Assembly: GCF_014647495.1 (NCBI RefSeq) | Contig: NZ_BMPH01000012.1 | Coordinates: 62,001 to 126,000 of the forward strand | Direction: 5' to 3' | Source of the DNA: Glutamicibacter protophormiae | GTDB taxonomy: Bacteria; Actinomycetota; Actinomycetes; Actinomycetales; Micrococcaceae | Length of the DNA: 64,000 bases | Shown: piece after piece, positions 53,522 to 61,760 of the stretch | How positions within the stretch are numbered: position 1 is the stretch's first letter | How the letters are laid out: the number at the start of each line of letters is the position of its first letter | Program-made: the position numbers and the translations under genes | The notes under the pieces: generated by a model | What the model was told of the DNA's origin: nothing | Databases searched by the model: none | What the model saw: the letters and a program-made list of their open reading frames with translations, nothing else

Positions 53522-53527
53522 GGATCT

Positions 53528-54409
53528 ATGAACACCGAGCAACCTGAATCCACTCCTAAGCGCCATCTGCCCGGACATATCGTCGCGGCATTGGCTCAGG
53601 CGGGTTCCGCGACTGATTCCGCAGGTCAGAGCTGGGAAGGTCGAGACCTGGCCGGTGAAGATAATCCACTGCACAAGTTCGACAAGGATGATGGACTGGC
53701 AGATGCCGAGGTCATGCAGGCCCTTGCTGATCTGCGCGCCGGCAAGGGCAGCGAGTCAGGCGTCCACCAGACGCTGGCCAACGCCCGAGTCTTCGTTGCG
53801 GTAGTAGCCCAGCTCGGAGAAGAGGCGATGACCGAGCACGGCTTCGCCGCCGACAAGGAAGCCGACATGGCTCTGGTCAAGATCAAGGGGCCGGACGGAC
53901 GCATGGCGCTACCGGTGTTCACTACCGTTGAACGTCTCCAGGCATGGCACAACGAAGCGAGACCTGTTGCAGTTTACGCCCCGCGCGCAGCGTTGTCGGC
54001 GGTTAGCGAAGAATGCCAGCTGCTGGTGTTGGATCCAGGCAGTGACTATACCTTCGTCCTTCGACGACCTGGCATGTGGAATCTTGCCAAACAGATCGAA
54101 TGGACGCCGAGCTATCTGAACCAGCACATTGCCGAGCTGGTACAGGAAGCGACTAGTGGCTACGACCAGTTGCGCAAGGTGCAGGTTGCACCGGGCCGAG
54201 GTGTCGGATCACGTGACGCACAGGGCCAAGCAGTCCCCGGAGGCGGCTCCGGACCGGAACTGAACCTTCAGTTCGTTTTCGCGGCAGGGACCAGCGAAAA
54301 CGATGCACGGGAAATCGCGTCAAGTATCCACGGGCAGTTGGCCCGAAAACCCGAGTTTGCCGAGGCGGTGGACTCAATAGAAATCAGCTTGCTCAGCTCA
54401 TCCAGCTAG
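53528..54409 (+). CDS. SseB family protein
   Basis: 293 residues. A charged N-terminus (about 1-75) precedes an SseB-type alpha/beta domain (ARVFVAVVAQ, DMALVKIKGPDGRMALPVFTTVERLQAWHNEARPV) and a C-terminal segment LNLQFVFAAGTSENDAREIASSIHGQLA. It is soluble; function unknown in actinobacteria, where it commonly lies between hisA and infC. Confidence 0.82.
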   Translation: MNTEQPESTPKRHLPGHIVAALAQAGSATDSAGQSWEGRDLAGEDNPLHKFDKDDGLADAEVMQALADLRAGKGSESGVHQTLANARVFVAVVAQLGEEAMTEHGFAADKEADMALVKIKGPDGRMALPVFTTVERLQAWHNEARPVAVYAPRAALSAVSEECQLLVLDPGSDYTFVLRRPGMWNLAKQIEWTPSYLNQHIAELVQEATSGYDQLRKVQVAPGRGVGSRDAQGQAVPGGGSGPELNLQFVFAAGTSENDAREIASSIHGQLARKPEFAEAVDSIEISLLSSSS

Positions 54410-54443
54410 GGATGGGCCTACCCGAAGAGGAACACCCCACGTC

Positions 54444-55778
54444 ATGAAGAACTACTGGCAGATTCTGCGTCAGCCTCAGATCGCTTCACTGTTGGTTATC
54501 GGCATGGTGGCTCGGCTTCCTCATTCGGCGCTGGGCATGTTGCTTCTGCTCCATTTGGTCACCAACCTCGACCAAAGCTGGGTTTCCGCCGGTCTGGTGA
54601 CCGCGTTGATGACGATCGGCATCGCGATCGGCGCCCCCTGGCGTGGTGCCCGCGTGGACATGTGGGGCTTGCGACGGGCGCTGATTCCCTCGGTCATCGT
54701 GGAAACCGCCGTCTGGTGCACCGTACCCCACGTCCCGCTGGTGTGGATCTATCCGTTGGCGTTCATCGGAGGGCTCTTTGCACTGCCGGTCTTTTCCGTA
54801 GTCCGTACCGCCTTGGGTGTCATGACCACTGGAGAGCAACGGCGCACCGCGTTCGCCTTGGACGCGACCGCAACCGAGCTGGTCTTCATTGTCGGTCCCG
54901 CGGCGGCAGGCATCGTGGCCACCCAAATTTCGAGCACTATCGGGTTGAGCGTCATCGGCGTGACGGCTTCGGTGGCTGGCTTGGCCATGATGCTTCTGAA
55001 CCCTCCGACCAGCAGCGCCGATCCCAAGGCTTCGGCGAACAAGGCCAACGTCCATGAGGAGCGACTCGGGGCCGAGGCAAGCTTCATCGCTGCCGCCCCG
55101 GTGGGCGTGCCCGAGGTTGAAGGCGAACTGATCCTTGCCGGCATGAAATCTGCGCGTGCCAGGATCAAGAAACGCGGAAAGAACTTCAAGAACCGGTTCA
55201 ACTGGGTTAGCGCCTCGGTGCTCGCGGTCTTCATCTCGGCATCCGGGGCGGGAATGCTGCTGACCGGCACCGAGGTGTCCATCGTGGCCGAACTCGAAGC
55301 AGGCGGCAACAGTGAACAGCTCGGCTTGGTTTTCCTCTTCTGGTGCGGAGCTTCGCTGATCGGCGGGCTGCTCTACGGCGCCATGCGCCGCAATATTTCG
55401 CCTCTTGTGCTGCTGCTGCTCATGGCGATTCTGACAATCCCGATGTTCTTCGCTTGGGATCCTCTGTCGTTGGCGATCTTCTCCGCACTCCCGGGCTTCA
55501 TGTGTGCGCCGACCCTGTCCGCGGCCTCCGAATGGTTGACCGACCTGGTGGCGGAGAAGCGCCGAGGCGAAGCCATGGGTTGGTACGGATCGGCGATGAC
55601 CGGCGGCACAGCGCTGGGCTCTCCGCTGACCGGCGTGATGGTCGACAACTTCGGCCCACCGCTGGCATTCGTCGGGATTGGGTCACTGGCCATTGCGGTT
55701 GTTGTCATGGCATTGATCGCCCAGCAAATTCGACGCCGGGTCCGTCGCCAACGCACCCGCACACGCATTGCAGCGTAG
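54444..55778 (+). CDS. MFS transporter
   Basis: 444 residues with twelve predicted membrane helices in two six-helix halves, split by a cytoplasmic loop (about 185-245, charged). The helix 2-3 loop carries GAPWRGARVDMWGLRRAL, a variant of the MFS motif A. The substrate is unknown; the fold and length fit drug or metabolite efflux. It begins 34 nt after the SseB-like gene, likely co-transcribed. Confidence 0.85.
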   Translation: MKNYWQILRQPQIASLLVIGMVARLPHSALGMLLLLHLVTNLDQSWVSAGLVTALMTIGIAIGAPWRGARVDMWGLRRALIPSVIVETAVWCTVPHVPLVWIYPLAFIGGLFALPVFSVVRTALGVMTTGEQRRTAFALDATATELVFIVGPAAAGIVATQISSTIGLSVIGVTASVAGLAMMLLNPPTSSADPKASANKANVHEERLGAEASFIAAAPVGVPEVEGELILAGMKSARARIKKRGKNFKNRFNWVSASVLAVFISASGAGMLLTGTEVSIVAELEAGGNSEQLGLVFLFWCGASLIGGLLYGAMRRNISPLVLLLLMAILTIPMFFAWDPLSLAIFSALPGFMCAPTLSAASEWLTDLVAEKRRGEAMGWYGSAMTGGTALGSPLTGVMVDNFGPPLAFVGIGSLAIAVVVMALIAQQIRRRVRRQRTRTRIAA

Positions 55779-55809
55779 ATTCCGGCTTCACGGACACGCG
55801 GACCATAAA

Positions 55810-55856
55810 AAGATCATCCTCGGTGCGGCATAGCATGCCGGGCCGAGGATGATCTT
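55810..55856. terminator. Bidirectional terminator, MFS gene / DUF1844 gene
   Basis: 14-bp stem AAGATCATCCTCGG/CCGAGGATGATCTT with an inner CGGCAT/ATGCCG stem; A-rich before and T-rich after. Confidence 0.85.
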
Positions 55857-55883
55857 AATCTCTTAAATTTTTCGGGTTGAAGG

Positions 55884-56249
55884 CTAGTTGACCGGTCCGG
55901 TGAACTTTTCTCCGGGACCCTTGCCTGGCTCGTCGGGGATCAGCGAAGCTTCGCGGAACGCCAGCTGCAGGCTGCGCAGGCCATCGCGCAGCGGCGCCGC
56001 ATGCTGCGAACCGATCTCCGGTGCCCCGGCAGTGACTAGGCCTGCGAGGGCGGTGATCAGCTTGCGGGCTTCATCCAGATCCTTCAGTTCATTTGCGTCG
56101 TCGCCTTCGGCCAGGCCGCATTTGACGGCAGCGGCGCTCATCAGGTGAACAGCGGCCGTCGTGATGATCTCTACTGCCGCGACCTCAGCGATGTCACGCA
56201 CCTGCTGGTCGACGGAGTGCTGGTGCGAGTTGGTGTCTTCGGTACTCAT
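55884..56249 (-). CDS. DUF1844 family protein
   Basis: 121 residues. The central helix bundle DIAEVAAVEIITTAAVHLMSAAAVKCGL and LKDLDEARKLITALAGLVTAGAPEIG match DUF1844. Usually found next to infC in actinobacteria; function unknown. The start at 56249 is the first ATG and is divergent from the infC promoter region. Confidence 0.88.
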   Translation of the reverse strand: MSTEDTNSHQHSVDQQVRDIAEVAAVEIITTAAVHLMSAAAVKCGLAEGDDANELKDLDEARKLITALAGLVTAGAPEIGSQHAAPLRDGLRSLQLAFREASLIPDEPGKGPGEKFTGPVN

Positions 56250-56338
56250 ACTGCTAAGCTTGTCACAGACCGACTCAATACATGCAGTCAGCGTTCACCG
56301 GTTCGCGCCGGGCGGACGGATCGTACTAGTATTGAGCC

Positions 56339-56536
56339 ATGCAAGTGGAGGCCAACTCCCACCCGCTGTCGCCGCTTGAGGCTTCCGGGTACTTCGGCAG
56401 GATGTGCTTGAGCATGTCCCAGATGCAACTCGGAGTTTTCCGAAGTTATGTCGTGTCGTCACTGTGGCCTTCGCCTGCAATCGCAGCCGGAGGCCTTCTT
56501 CGTTTGCGGGTATGGAACTTAGGATTTCAGGAGTGA
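56339..56536 (+). other. 65-codon ORF in the infC leader
   Basis: ATG 56339 opens a frame that stops with TGA at 56534-56536, 3 nt before the infC ATC start and in the same frame. The stop sits directly after the infC Shine-Dalgarno. Late codons have poor G/C third-position bias, so it may be only a leader ORF. If translated, it would bring ribosomes to the infC start and run through the hairpin at 56466-56495. Confidence 0.35.
56466..56505 (+). terminator. Candidate attenuator in the infC leader
   Basis: GGCCTTCG (56466-56473) pairs with CGGAGGCC (56488-56495) and encloses CTGC-AATC-GCAG; a T-rich run TTCTTCGTTT follows. It lies 45 nt before the infC start and looks like a conditional terminator. 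Confidence 0.5.
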
Positions 56537-56539
56537 CAC

Positions 56540-57223
56540 ATCAGCGATCCACGCATTAATGAGCGCATTCGCGTGCCAGAGGTACGTCTCGTCGGCCCCA
56601 ATGGTGAGCAGGTAGGCATCGTCCGCATCGAGGACGCGCTTCGACTGGCTCACGAGTCCGATCTGGACTTGGTCGAGGTGGCACCCAACGCCAAGCCTCC
56701 AGTGTGCAAACTGATGGACTTCGGCAAGTACAAGTATGAAGCCGCAGTCAAGGCTCGCGAAGCTCGTAAGAACCAGACCAACACGGTCCTGAAGGAAGTT
56801 CGCTTCCGCCTGAAGATTGACACCCACGACTACCAGACCAAGGTCGGCCACGCACTGCGCTTCCTGGGCGCCGGTGACAAGGTCAAGGCCATGATCCAGT
56901 TCCGCGGTCGTGAACAGCAGCGTCCCGAGATGGGTATCCGCCTGCTGGAGAAGTTTGCAGCGGATGTCGCAGAGGTTGGCATCATTGAATCCAGCCCGCG
57001 CATCGATGGCCGAAACATGGTCATGGTTGTAGGTCCGTTGAAGAACAAGGCCGAGGCTCGTCGCGAACAGCAGCAGAAGTCGGGAGGCCGTGATTCGGCC
57101 AAGCGCAAGATCCGCACTGACGCTCCAGCCGAGACCGAAGGCCAGAATGTCGCTGCAGCGATGGACGAGGATGCACTCGCCAAGCTGGAGCAGGCACGCC
57201 AAGCAGCTGAGGGCGACGCCTAG
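56540..57223 (+). CDS. infC: Translation initiation factor IF-3 (ATC start)
   Basis: 227 residues. The conserved N-terminus [28 protein letters not shown] is encoded from an ATC codon at 56540, 5 nt after the AGGAG Shine-Dalgarno. An in-frame TGA at 56534 blocks any earlier start, and the next usual start (GTG 56573) would cut off eleven conserved residues. AUU starts in infC are known in E. coli, where IF-3 represses its own translation by rejecting non-standard codons; the same control is expected here. The C-terminal domain ends with an acidic 45-residue tail. rpmI and rplT follow. Confidence 0.88.
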   Translation: MSDPRINERIRVPEVRLVGPNGEQVGIVRIEDALRLAHESDLDLVEVAPNAKPPVCKLMDFGKYKYEAAVKAREARKNQTNTVLKEVRFRLKIDTHDYQTKVGHALRFLGAGDKVKAMIQFRGREQQRPEMGIRLLEKFAADVAEVGIIESSPRIDGRNMVMVVGPLKNKAEARREQQQKSGGRDSAKRKIRTDAPAETEGQNVAAAMDEDALAKLEQARQAAEGDA

Positions 57224-57393
57224 CCAAGCCTGTTGGGCTTTCGAGCCCGTCACCGCCAGCCGGTGAAGGAACTTCCCTTGGAAGATCCAACTACAAGAGA
57301 ACAGCAGCGGTCACCTTTCGCAAGGGGCCCGCTTCGGATGATCCCTACACGGTATTCAATTGCCGTGTGGAGCACGTAAGGAGAACGGCAGCT
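57224..57393 (+). promoter_or_regulatory. Structured infC-rpmI spacer
   Basis: 170 nt with three hairpins: GGGCT-TTCG-AGCCC, TCACCG-CCAG-CCGGTGA and ACACGG-N10-CCGTGT. In E. coli and B. subtilis L20 binds structures in the infC-rpmI-rplT mRNA to control L35/L20; this spacer is a candidate L20 site, not proven. Confidence 0.4.
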
Positions 57394-57588
57394 ATGCCGA
57401 AGTTCAAGACTCACAGTGGCGCCAAGAAGCGCTTCAAGGTTACCGGCAGCGGTAAGCTCGTCCGCCAGCAGGCTAACCGCCGTCACTACCTGGAGCACAA
57501 GTCCTCGCGACTGACCCGTCGCCTGGCTTCTGACCAGCTGGTCGCAAAGGCCGATGTGAAGACCATCAAGCGGATGCTGGGCCTCTAA
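57394..57588 (+). CDS. rpmI: 50S ribosomal protein L35
   Basis: 64 residues, [20 protein letters not shown] at the start and [10 protein letters not shown], a complete L35. AAGGAGA precedes ATG 57394. A longer frame from 57367 has no ribosome site. Confidence 0.97.
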   Translation: MPKFKTHSGAKKRFKVTGSGKLVRQQANRRHYLEHKSSRLTRRLASDQLVAKADVKTIKRMLGL

Positions 57589-57686
57589 GCCTCCCTTTCG
57601 CAATTCGGGGAAGCATTACCCCACCACCCATAGATTTCTCCCATTCCGCCATCGCGGCATGGGGAACCAACTTGAAGGAGACACAC

Positions 57687-58367
57687 GTGGCACGTGTGAA
57701 GCGGGCAGTAAACGCCCACAAGAAGCGTCGCGTCGTAATGGAACGCGCCAAGGGCTACCGCGGACAGCGTTCGCGCCTGTACCGTAAGGCCAAGGAGCAG
57801 CTGCTCCACTCGTTCGTATACAGCTTCAACGACCGTCGCAAGCGCAAGGGCGACTTCCGCCGCCTGTGGATCCAGCGCATCAACGCTGCATCCCGCGCCA
57901 ACGGCCTGACCTACAACCGTCTGATCCAGGGCCTGAAGGCTGCTGAGATCGAGGTTGACCGCCGCATGCTTGCCGAGCTGGCTGTCTCGGACTCCAACGC
58001 TTTCGCCACCCTGGTTCAGGTAGCAAAGGGTGCCCTGCCGGCTGACGTCAACGCCCCAAAAGCGCCTAAGGTAGTAGCCGCTGCAGCCCCAAAGGCTGCT
58101 GCTAAGGCTGCTGCCGCTGCTCCAGAGGCCGCAAAGGCCCCAGCCGCAGAGGCAACGGACGAAAACGGTGTCTTCAAGGTAGTTGAAGGTGCTGAGGTTC
58201 CAGAGGGCTTCATCATCAAGGGCAACGCAGGCTCCAACAAGTACCACGTACCGGGCTCGACCTGGTACGAGCAGACTGACGCTGAAGTCTGGTTCAACTC
58301 CATCGAGGCTGCCAAGGCCGCAGGCTTCGAGCCTGCCGGCGGCGAAGCCCGCCAGAAGTTGAAGTAA
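57687..58367 (+). CDS. rplT: 50S ribosomal protein L20 with extra C-terminal domain
   Basis: 226 residues instead of about 120. Residues 1-125 are a normal L20 ([39 protein letters not shown]). An Ala/Lys/Pro-rich linker (about 126-158) joins a C-terminal domain (159-226) with [29 protein letters not shown] and AKAAGFEPA. That pattern resembles a small domain found in some actinobacterial ribosomal proteins and in secreted nucleases. GTG 57687 follows GAAGGAG. It should sit on the ribosome surface; the function of the extra domain is unknown. Confidence 0.93.
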   Translation: MARVKRAVNAHKKRRVVMERAKGYRGQRSRLYRKAKEQLLHSFVYSFNDRRKRKGDFRRLWIQRINAASRANGLTYNRLIQGLKAAEIEVDRRMLAELAVSDSNAFATLVQVAKGALPADVNAPKAPKVVAAAAPKAAAKAAAAAPEAAKAPAAEATDENGVFKVVEGAEVPEGFIIKGNAGSNKYHVPGSTWYEQTDAEVWFNSIEAAKAAGFEPAGGEARQKLK

Positions 58368-58397
58368 ATCTACTTCCTCTTTATTGGAGAGATCACA

Positions 58398-58447
58398 CCA
58401 AAGGGTGGGATCCGCACTTGGTGCGGATCCTGCCCTTTGGCGTTTCT
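58398..58447 (+). terminator. infC-rpmI-rplT terminator
   Basis: CCAAAGGG pairs with CCCTTTGG and the inner GGATCCGCA with TGCGGATCC around a CTTGG loop; CGTTTCT follows. Confidence 0.85.
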
Positions 58448-58452
58448 ACCGG

Positions 58453-58458
58453 TATTCT
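58453..58458 (+). promoter_or_regulatory. -10 element of the TrmH-family gene
   Basis: TATTCT lies 6 nt before ATG 58465 and directly after the operon terminator. Confidence 0.4.
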
Positions 58459-58464
58459 CGAATC

Positions 58465-59343
58465 ATGACCTATTCGCCCGAGCTCATGTCCAATCCACGC
58501 GCCGACAGGGTCAAGGCCGTCGCACGGCTTGCCAACCGCAAGGGACGTGAAGCCACCGGTCAGTTCCTCGCAGAAGGCCCGCAAGCCGTGCGTGAAGCGC
58601 TGCTGGCGCACCGGAACAATGACAATCTCATCCAGGACATCTATGCGGTTCCCGGATTCCTTGAAAGCCACCCCGAATTCAATGAGCTGCTGGCGGATAT
58701 CAAGCTGACGCCGCGTCTTGTCACCGGGGAAGTGCTGCTTGCCATGGCAGATACGCAGACCCCGCAGGGCATCCTGGGTGTGGTGGCCATGAGCCAGCCG
58801 CAGCTCAGCGAGGTGCTCGAAGCCAAGCCTAAACTGATCGCGGTGCTCTGCCGGGTCCAGGATCCGGGCAACGCGGGAACCATCTTGCGCGCCGCCGATG
58901 CCGCCGGCGCGGACGCCGTGGTGCTGACGAAGGGGAGCGTCGACATCTACAACCCGAAGGCCGTGCGCTCCACGGTGGGTTCGCTGTTCCACCTCCCGGT
59001 GCTCAGCAACGTCGAATTCGACCACCTCGTCGCCGCCTCCAAGGCCACCGGAGTCCAGGTGCTGGCCGCCGACGGTTATGCCGCCCACAACCTCGACGCC
59101 CTGCAGGACCAGGCGGTGCTGCGCGCCCATGCCGGGGGCGGCGCCCCCACCGACGGAACCGCACCGGTGCTGGAAACACCCACCATGTGGCTGTTCGGCA
59201 ACGAAGGCCAAGGACTGGACGAGCATGAAAAATCCGCGGCGGACTTCCGCGTGGCAGTTCCGTTGTACGGAGTCGCCGAGTCGCTGAACGTCGGAACTGC
59301 GGCCACCGTCTGCCTTTACGGCTCGGCCCGGGCCCAGCGCTAG
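58465..59343 (+). CDS. TrmH/SpoU-family RNA 2'-O-methyltransferase
   Basis: 292 residues. An N-terminal RNA-binding domain is followed by a SPOUT knot: motif 1 DPGNAGTILRAADAAGADAVVL, motif 2 LFGNEGQGL and motif 3 VPLYGVAESLNVGTAATVCLY. It methylates a ribose in rRNA or tRNA; the target cannot be assigned. ATG 58465 is chosen because the longer frame starts inside the terminator. Confidence 0.9.
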   Translation: MTYSPELMSNPRADRVKAVARLANRKGREATGQFLAEGPQAVREALLAHRNNDNLIQDIYAVPGFLESHPEFNELLADIKLTPRLVTGEVLLAMADTQTPQGILGVVAMSQPQLSEVLEAKPKLIAVLCRVQDPGNAGTILRAADAAGADAVVLTKGSVDIYNPKAVRSTVGSLFHLPVLSNVEFDHLVAASKATGVQVLAADGYAAHNLDALQDQAVLRAHAGGGAPTDGTAPVLETPTMWLFGNEGQGLDEHEKSAADFRVAVPLYGVAESLNVGTAATVCLYGSARAQR

Positions 59344-59379
59344 CCGACTGCAACCGAATCCCGAGGGAAGAACGCCTGA

Positions 59380-59829
59380 ATGAATACCGCACTGAAGCAG
59401 ATCGTCGCGGTGGCGATCGTCGACGACCTCACTGCGCCCACCCGGATGCTCGCCGCGCGACGCAACCGTCCCGAAAGCCTTGCCGGCCTCTGGGAATTCC
59501 CCGGCGGCAAGGTCGAGCCGGGGGAGTCGGACACCGCGGCGGTGCGCCGCGAACTGCGCGAAGAACTGGGTGTGCAGCTGCGCCTGGGCGCCGAAATCGC
59601 CGGTCCGCTGCCGCAGGGATGGCAGCTGAACGACAAGGCGGCGATGCGCGTGTGGTTCGCAGTCATCACCGAGGGGGAACCCCGGCCGTTGGACGGGCAT
59701 GACCAGCTGGCATGGCTGGACCTGGACGATTCGCTGGGGGAAGCGGTTCCGTGGATTCCCGCCGATGCACCGATTGTCGGTGCCTGCCTGGAGCTGTGCC
59801 GAATCGGCCATCTGGCCCAACACCCGTAG
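59380..59829 (+). CDS. Nudix hydrolase, MutT-like
   Basis: 149 residues. The Nudix box is complete: GGKVEPGESDTAAVRRELREELGV. The GLWEFPGGK lead-in is typical of MutT proteins that remove 8-oxo-dGTP. Substrate not proven. It follows the TrmH gene after 36 nt. Confidence 0.88.
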   Translation: MNTALKQIVAVAIVDDLTAPTRMLAARRNRPESLAGLWEFPGGKVEPGESDTAAVRRELREELGVQLRLGAEIAGPLPQGWQLNDKAAMRVWFAVITEGEPRPLDGHDQLAWLDLDDSLGEAVPWIPADAPIVGACLELCRIGHLAQHP

Positions 59830-59890
59830 ACTGTTTACAGCGTCAATAGTGGTTTGCAAGCCACCTACCCAAATTTCAAGGAGCGTCTCC

Positions 59891-60535
59891 GTGAAGAGAC
59901 TAATTAGCGTCATTGCGCTGGCTTTCGCCGCCGTGCTGGCCCTGTCCGGCTGCGTCAACATGAACGCGGGCGTCAGCATCGAGGGTGACGACCAGGCCAC
60001 CGGTACCGTCGAAGTCACCATGAACAAGGACGCGCTCCAGGGCCTGGACTTCCAGGATCTCCTGGCCACCCAGGTCAACATGGACCAGCTGAACACGCAG
60101 CTGGCCGGCGTCTGGACCACCAGCAACATCGATGACGGCGAGAATGTCGGCCTGGCCTTCACGACTGCCAAGACCATGACCTTCACCGAGCTTGCCGACG
60201 CCTTCACCGTCTTCGGCTTCCCGGTCACCATCTCCGGCAACGGGCAGGAGTTCACCTTCTCCATGCCGGGCACCGGCCAGACCGCCGTTGATTCCAGCTT
60301 CACCGAGGCGAACTTCGCAGTGACCTTCCCGGGCGCGATCGTCTCCACCACCGCCGGTCAGGTCGATCACCACACCGTGACCTTCGACCTGATCCAGGGC
60401 GCCGAGTCCTACCAGGCCACCGGCAAGGCGAACTTCGCAATGCTCTACTCCATCATCTTCGGCGGCGCACTGCTGGTGCTGACCTTCGTCTTCGTGCTGG
60501 CCTTCAGCCCGAAGGCCGCCAAGGAATCCCACTAG
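59891..60535 (+). CDS. LppM-like lipoprotein with C-terminal membrane helix
   Basis: 214 residues. GTG 59891 follows AAGGAG. The signal peptide ends in the lipobox LALSGC (about residue 21). The mature part is beta-rich (VEVTMNKDALQGLD, TMTFTELADAFTVFGF) and a final helix (MLYSIIFGGALLVLTFVFVLAF) anchors the C-terminus. This lipoprotein-plus-helix design matches LppM-type proteins. A terminator follows. Confidence 0.75.
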   Translation: MKRLISVIALAFAAVLALSGCVNMNAGVSIEGDDQATGTVEVTMNKDALQGLDFQDLLATQVNMDQLNTQLAGVWTTSNIDDGENVGLAFTTAKTMTFTELADAFTVFGFPVTISGNGQEFTFSMPGTGQTAVDSSFTEANFAVTFPGAIVSTTAGQVDHHTVTFDLIQGAESYQATGKANFAMLYSIIFGGALLVLTFVFVLAFSPKAAKESH

Positions 60536-60574
60536 CGCGGATTTCATCGCAGCTGCGTAAGCAGTGCCACGCTC

Positions 60575-60610
60575 AGGGCCCGTCATCGTTGAAACGAAGA
60601 CGGGCCCTTG
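60575..60610 (+). terminator. Terminator before pheS
   Basis: AGGGCCCGTC (60575-60584) pairs with GACGGGCCCT (60599-60608); the inner TCGT/ACGA stem has a TGAA loop. Confidence 0.8.
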
Positions 60611-60677
60611 GCAATAGAATAGAAGCAAAGTGCTTGAACGAGTAATTACGAGATAAGAGTAAGGATCGATCGATCCC

Positions 60678-61757
60678 ATGTCTGATCAGACAACACCAAC
60701 GGCTCCGGACGCGGAGCCGAACATTCCGCACCCCACCGATGAAGCAGCGATCTCCCAGGCAGTAGAGGCCGCCCTGGCCGCCATCGAAGCCGCAGGGGAC
60801 CTGAACGAGCTGAAGGAAGCGCGTCTGGCCCATACCGGCGAGAAGTCGCCGCTGTCGCTGGCCAACCGCCAGATCGGCAAGCTGGACAAGTCGGAGAAGG
60901 CCGTCGCCGGCAAGCTCGTGGGCGGCGCCCGCGGGCGGGTCAACAAGGCGCTGGCAGCCCGCACCGTGGTGCTGGAAGAGGCCGAAGCGGCCCGCATCCT
61001 CGTCGAGGAGACCGTCGACGTCACCGCGGCGCCGCGCCGCCGCCGTGCCGGCGCCCGCCACCCGCTGTCGGTGCTGCAGGACCGGGTCTCGGACATTTTC
61101 GTGGGCATGGGCTGGGAAATCGCCGAGGGCCCCGAGGTCGAATCTGAGTGGTTCAACTTCGACGCGCTGAACTTCAAGCCCGACCACCCGGCCCGCGAAA
61201 TGCAGGACACCTTCTTCATCGAGCCTGCCGACGCCCATCTGGTGCTGCGCACCCACACCTCCCCGGTGCAGGTCCGCTCGATGCTCGAACGCGAGGTGCC
61301 GGTCTACGTGCTCTGCCCGGGACGCACGTTCCGCACCGACGAACTCGACGCCACCCACACCCCGGTCTTCCACCAGTTCGAAGGCCTGGCCGTTGACAAG
61401 GGCCTGACCATGGCCGACCTGCGCGGAACCCTGGAGCACTTCGCACGCCAGATGTTCGGCGCGGAAGCGCAGATCCGCCTGCGCCCGGCCTACTTCCCGT
61501 TCACCGAGCCGAGCGCCGAACTCGACATCTGGCACCCGGGCGCCAAGGGCGGCCCGCGCTGGATCGAGTGGGGCGGCTGCGGCATGATCAACCCGAACGT
61601 GCTGCGCGCCGCCGGCATCGACCCGGAGGAATACTCCGGCTTCGCCTTCGGCATGGGCATTGAGCGTACGCTCATGTTCCGCAACGACGTCCCGGACATG
61701 CACGACATGATCGAGGGCGACGTCCGTTTCAGCCAGCACTTCGGGATGGAGATCTAA
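60678..61757 (+). CDS. pheS: Phenylalanine-tRNA ligase alpha subunit
   Basis: 359 residues. The N-terminal coiled-coil (about 25-110) is followed by the class II core: motif 2 with [25 protein letters not shown], and motif 3 [14 protein letters not shown]. It forms an alpha2-beta2 enzyme with PheT. AAGGA lies 12 nt before ATG 60678; no T-box-like leader is seen. pheT follows after 3 nt. Confidence 0.96.
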   Translation: MSDQTTPTAPDAEPNIPHPTDEAAISQAVEAALAAIEAAGDLNELKEARLAHTGEKSPLSLANRQIGKLDKSEKAVAGKLVGGARGRVNKALAARTVVLEEAEAARILVEETVDVTAAPRRRRAGARHPLSVLQDRVSDIFVGMGWEIAEGPEVESEWFNFDALNFKPDHPAREMQDTFFIEPADAHLVLRTHTSPVQVRSMLEREVPVYVLCPGRTFRTDELDATHTPVFHQFEGLAVDKGLTMADLRGTLEHFARQMFGAEAQIRLRPAYFPFTEPSAELDIWHPGAKGGPRWIEWGGCGMINPNVLRAAGIDPEEYSGFAFGMGIERTLMFRNDVPDMHDMIEGDVRFSQHFGMEI

Positions 61758-61760
61758 GTT

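Noticed and set aside
60536-60677. T-box or amino-acid attenuator before pheS
   Set aside because: Only a normal terminator of the upstream gene was found; there is no specifier loop or T-box bulge and no Phe-rich leader peptide.
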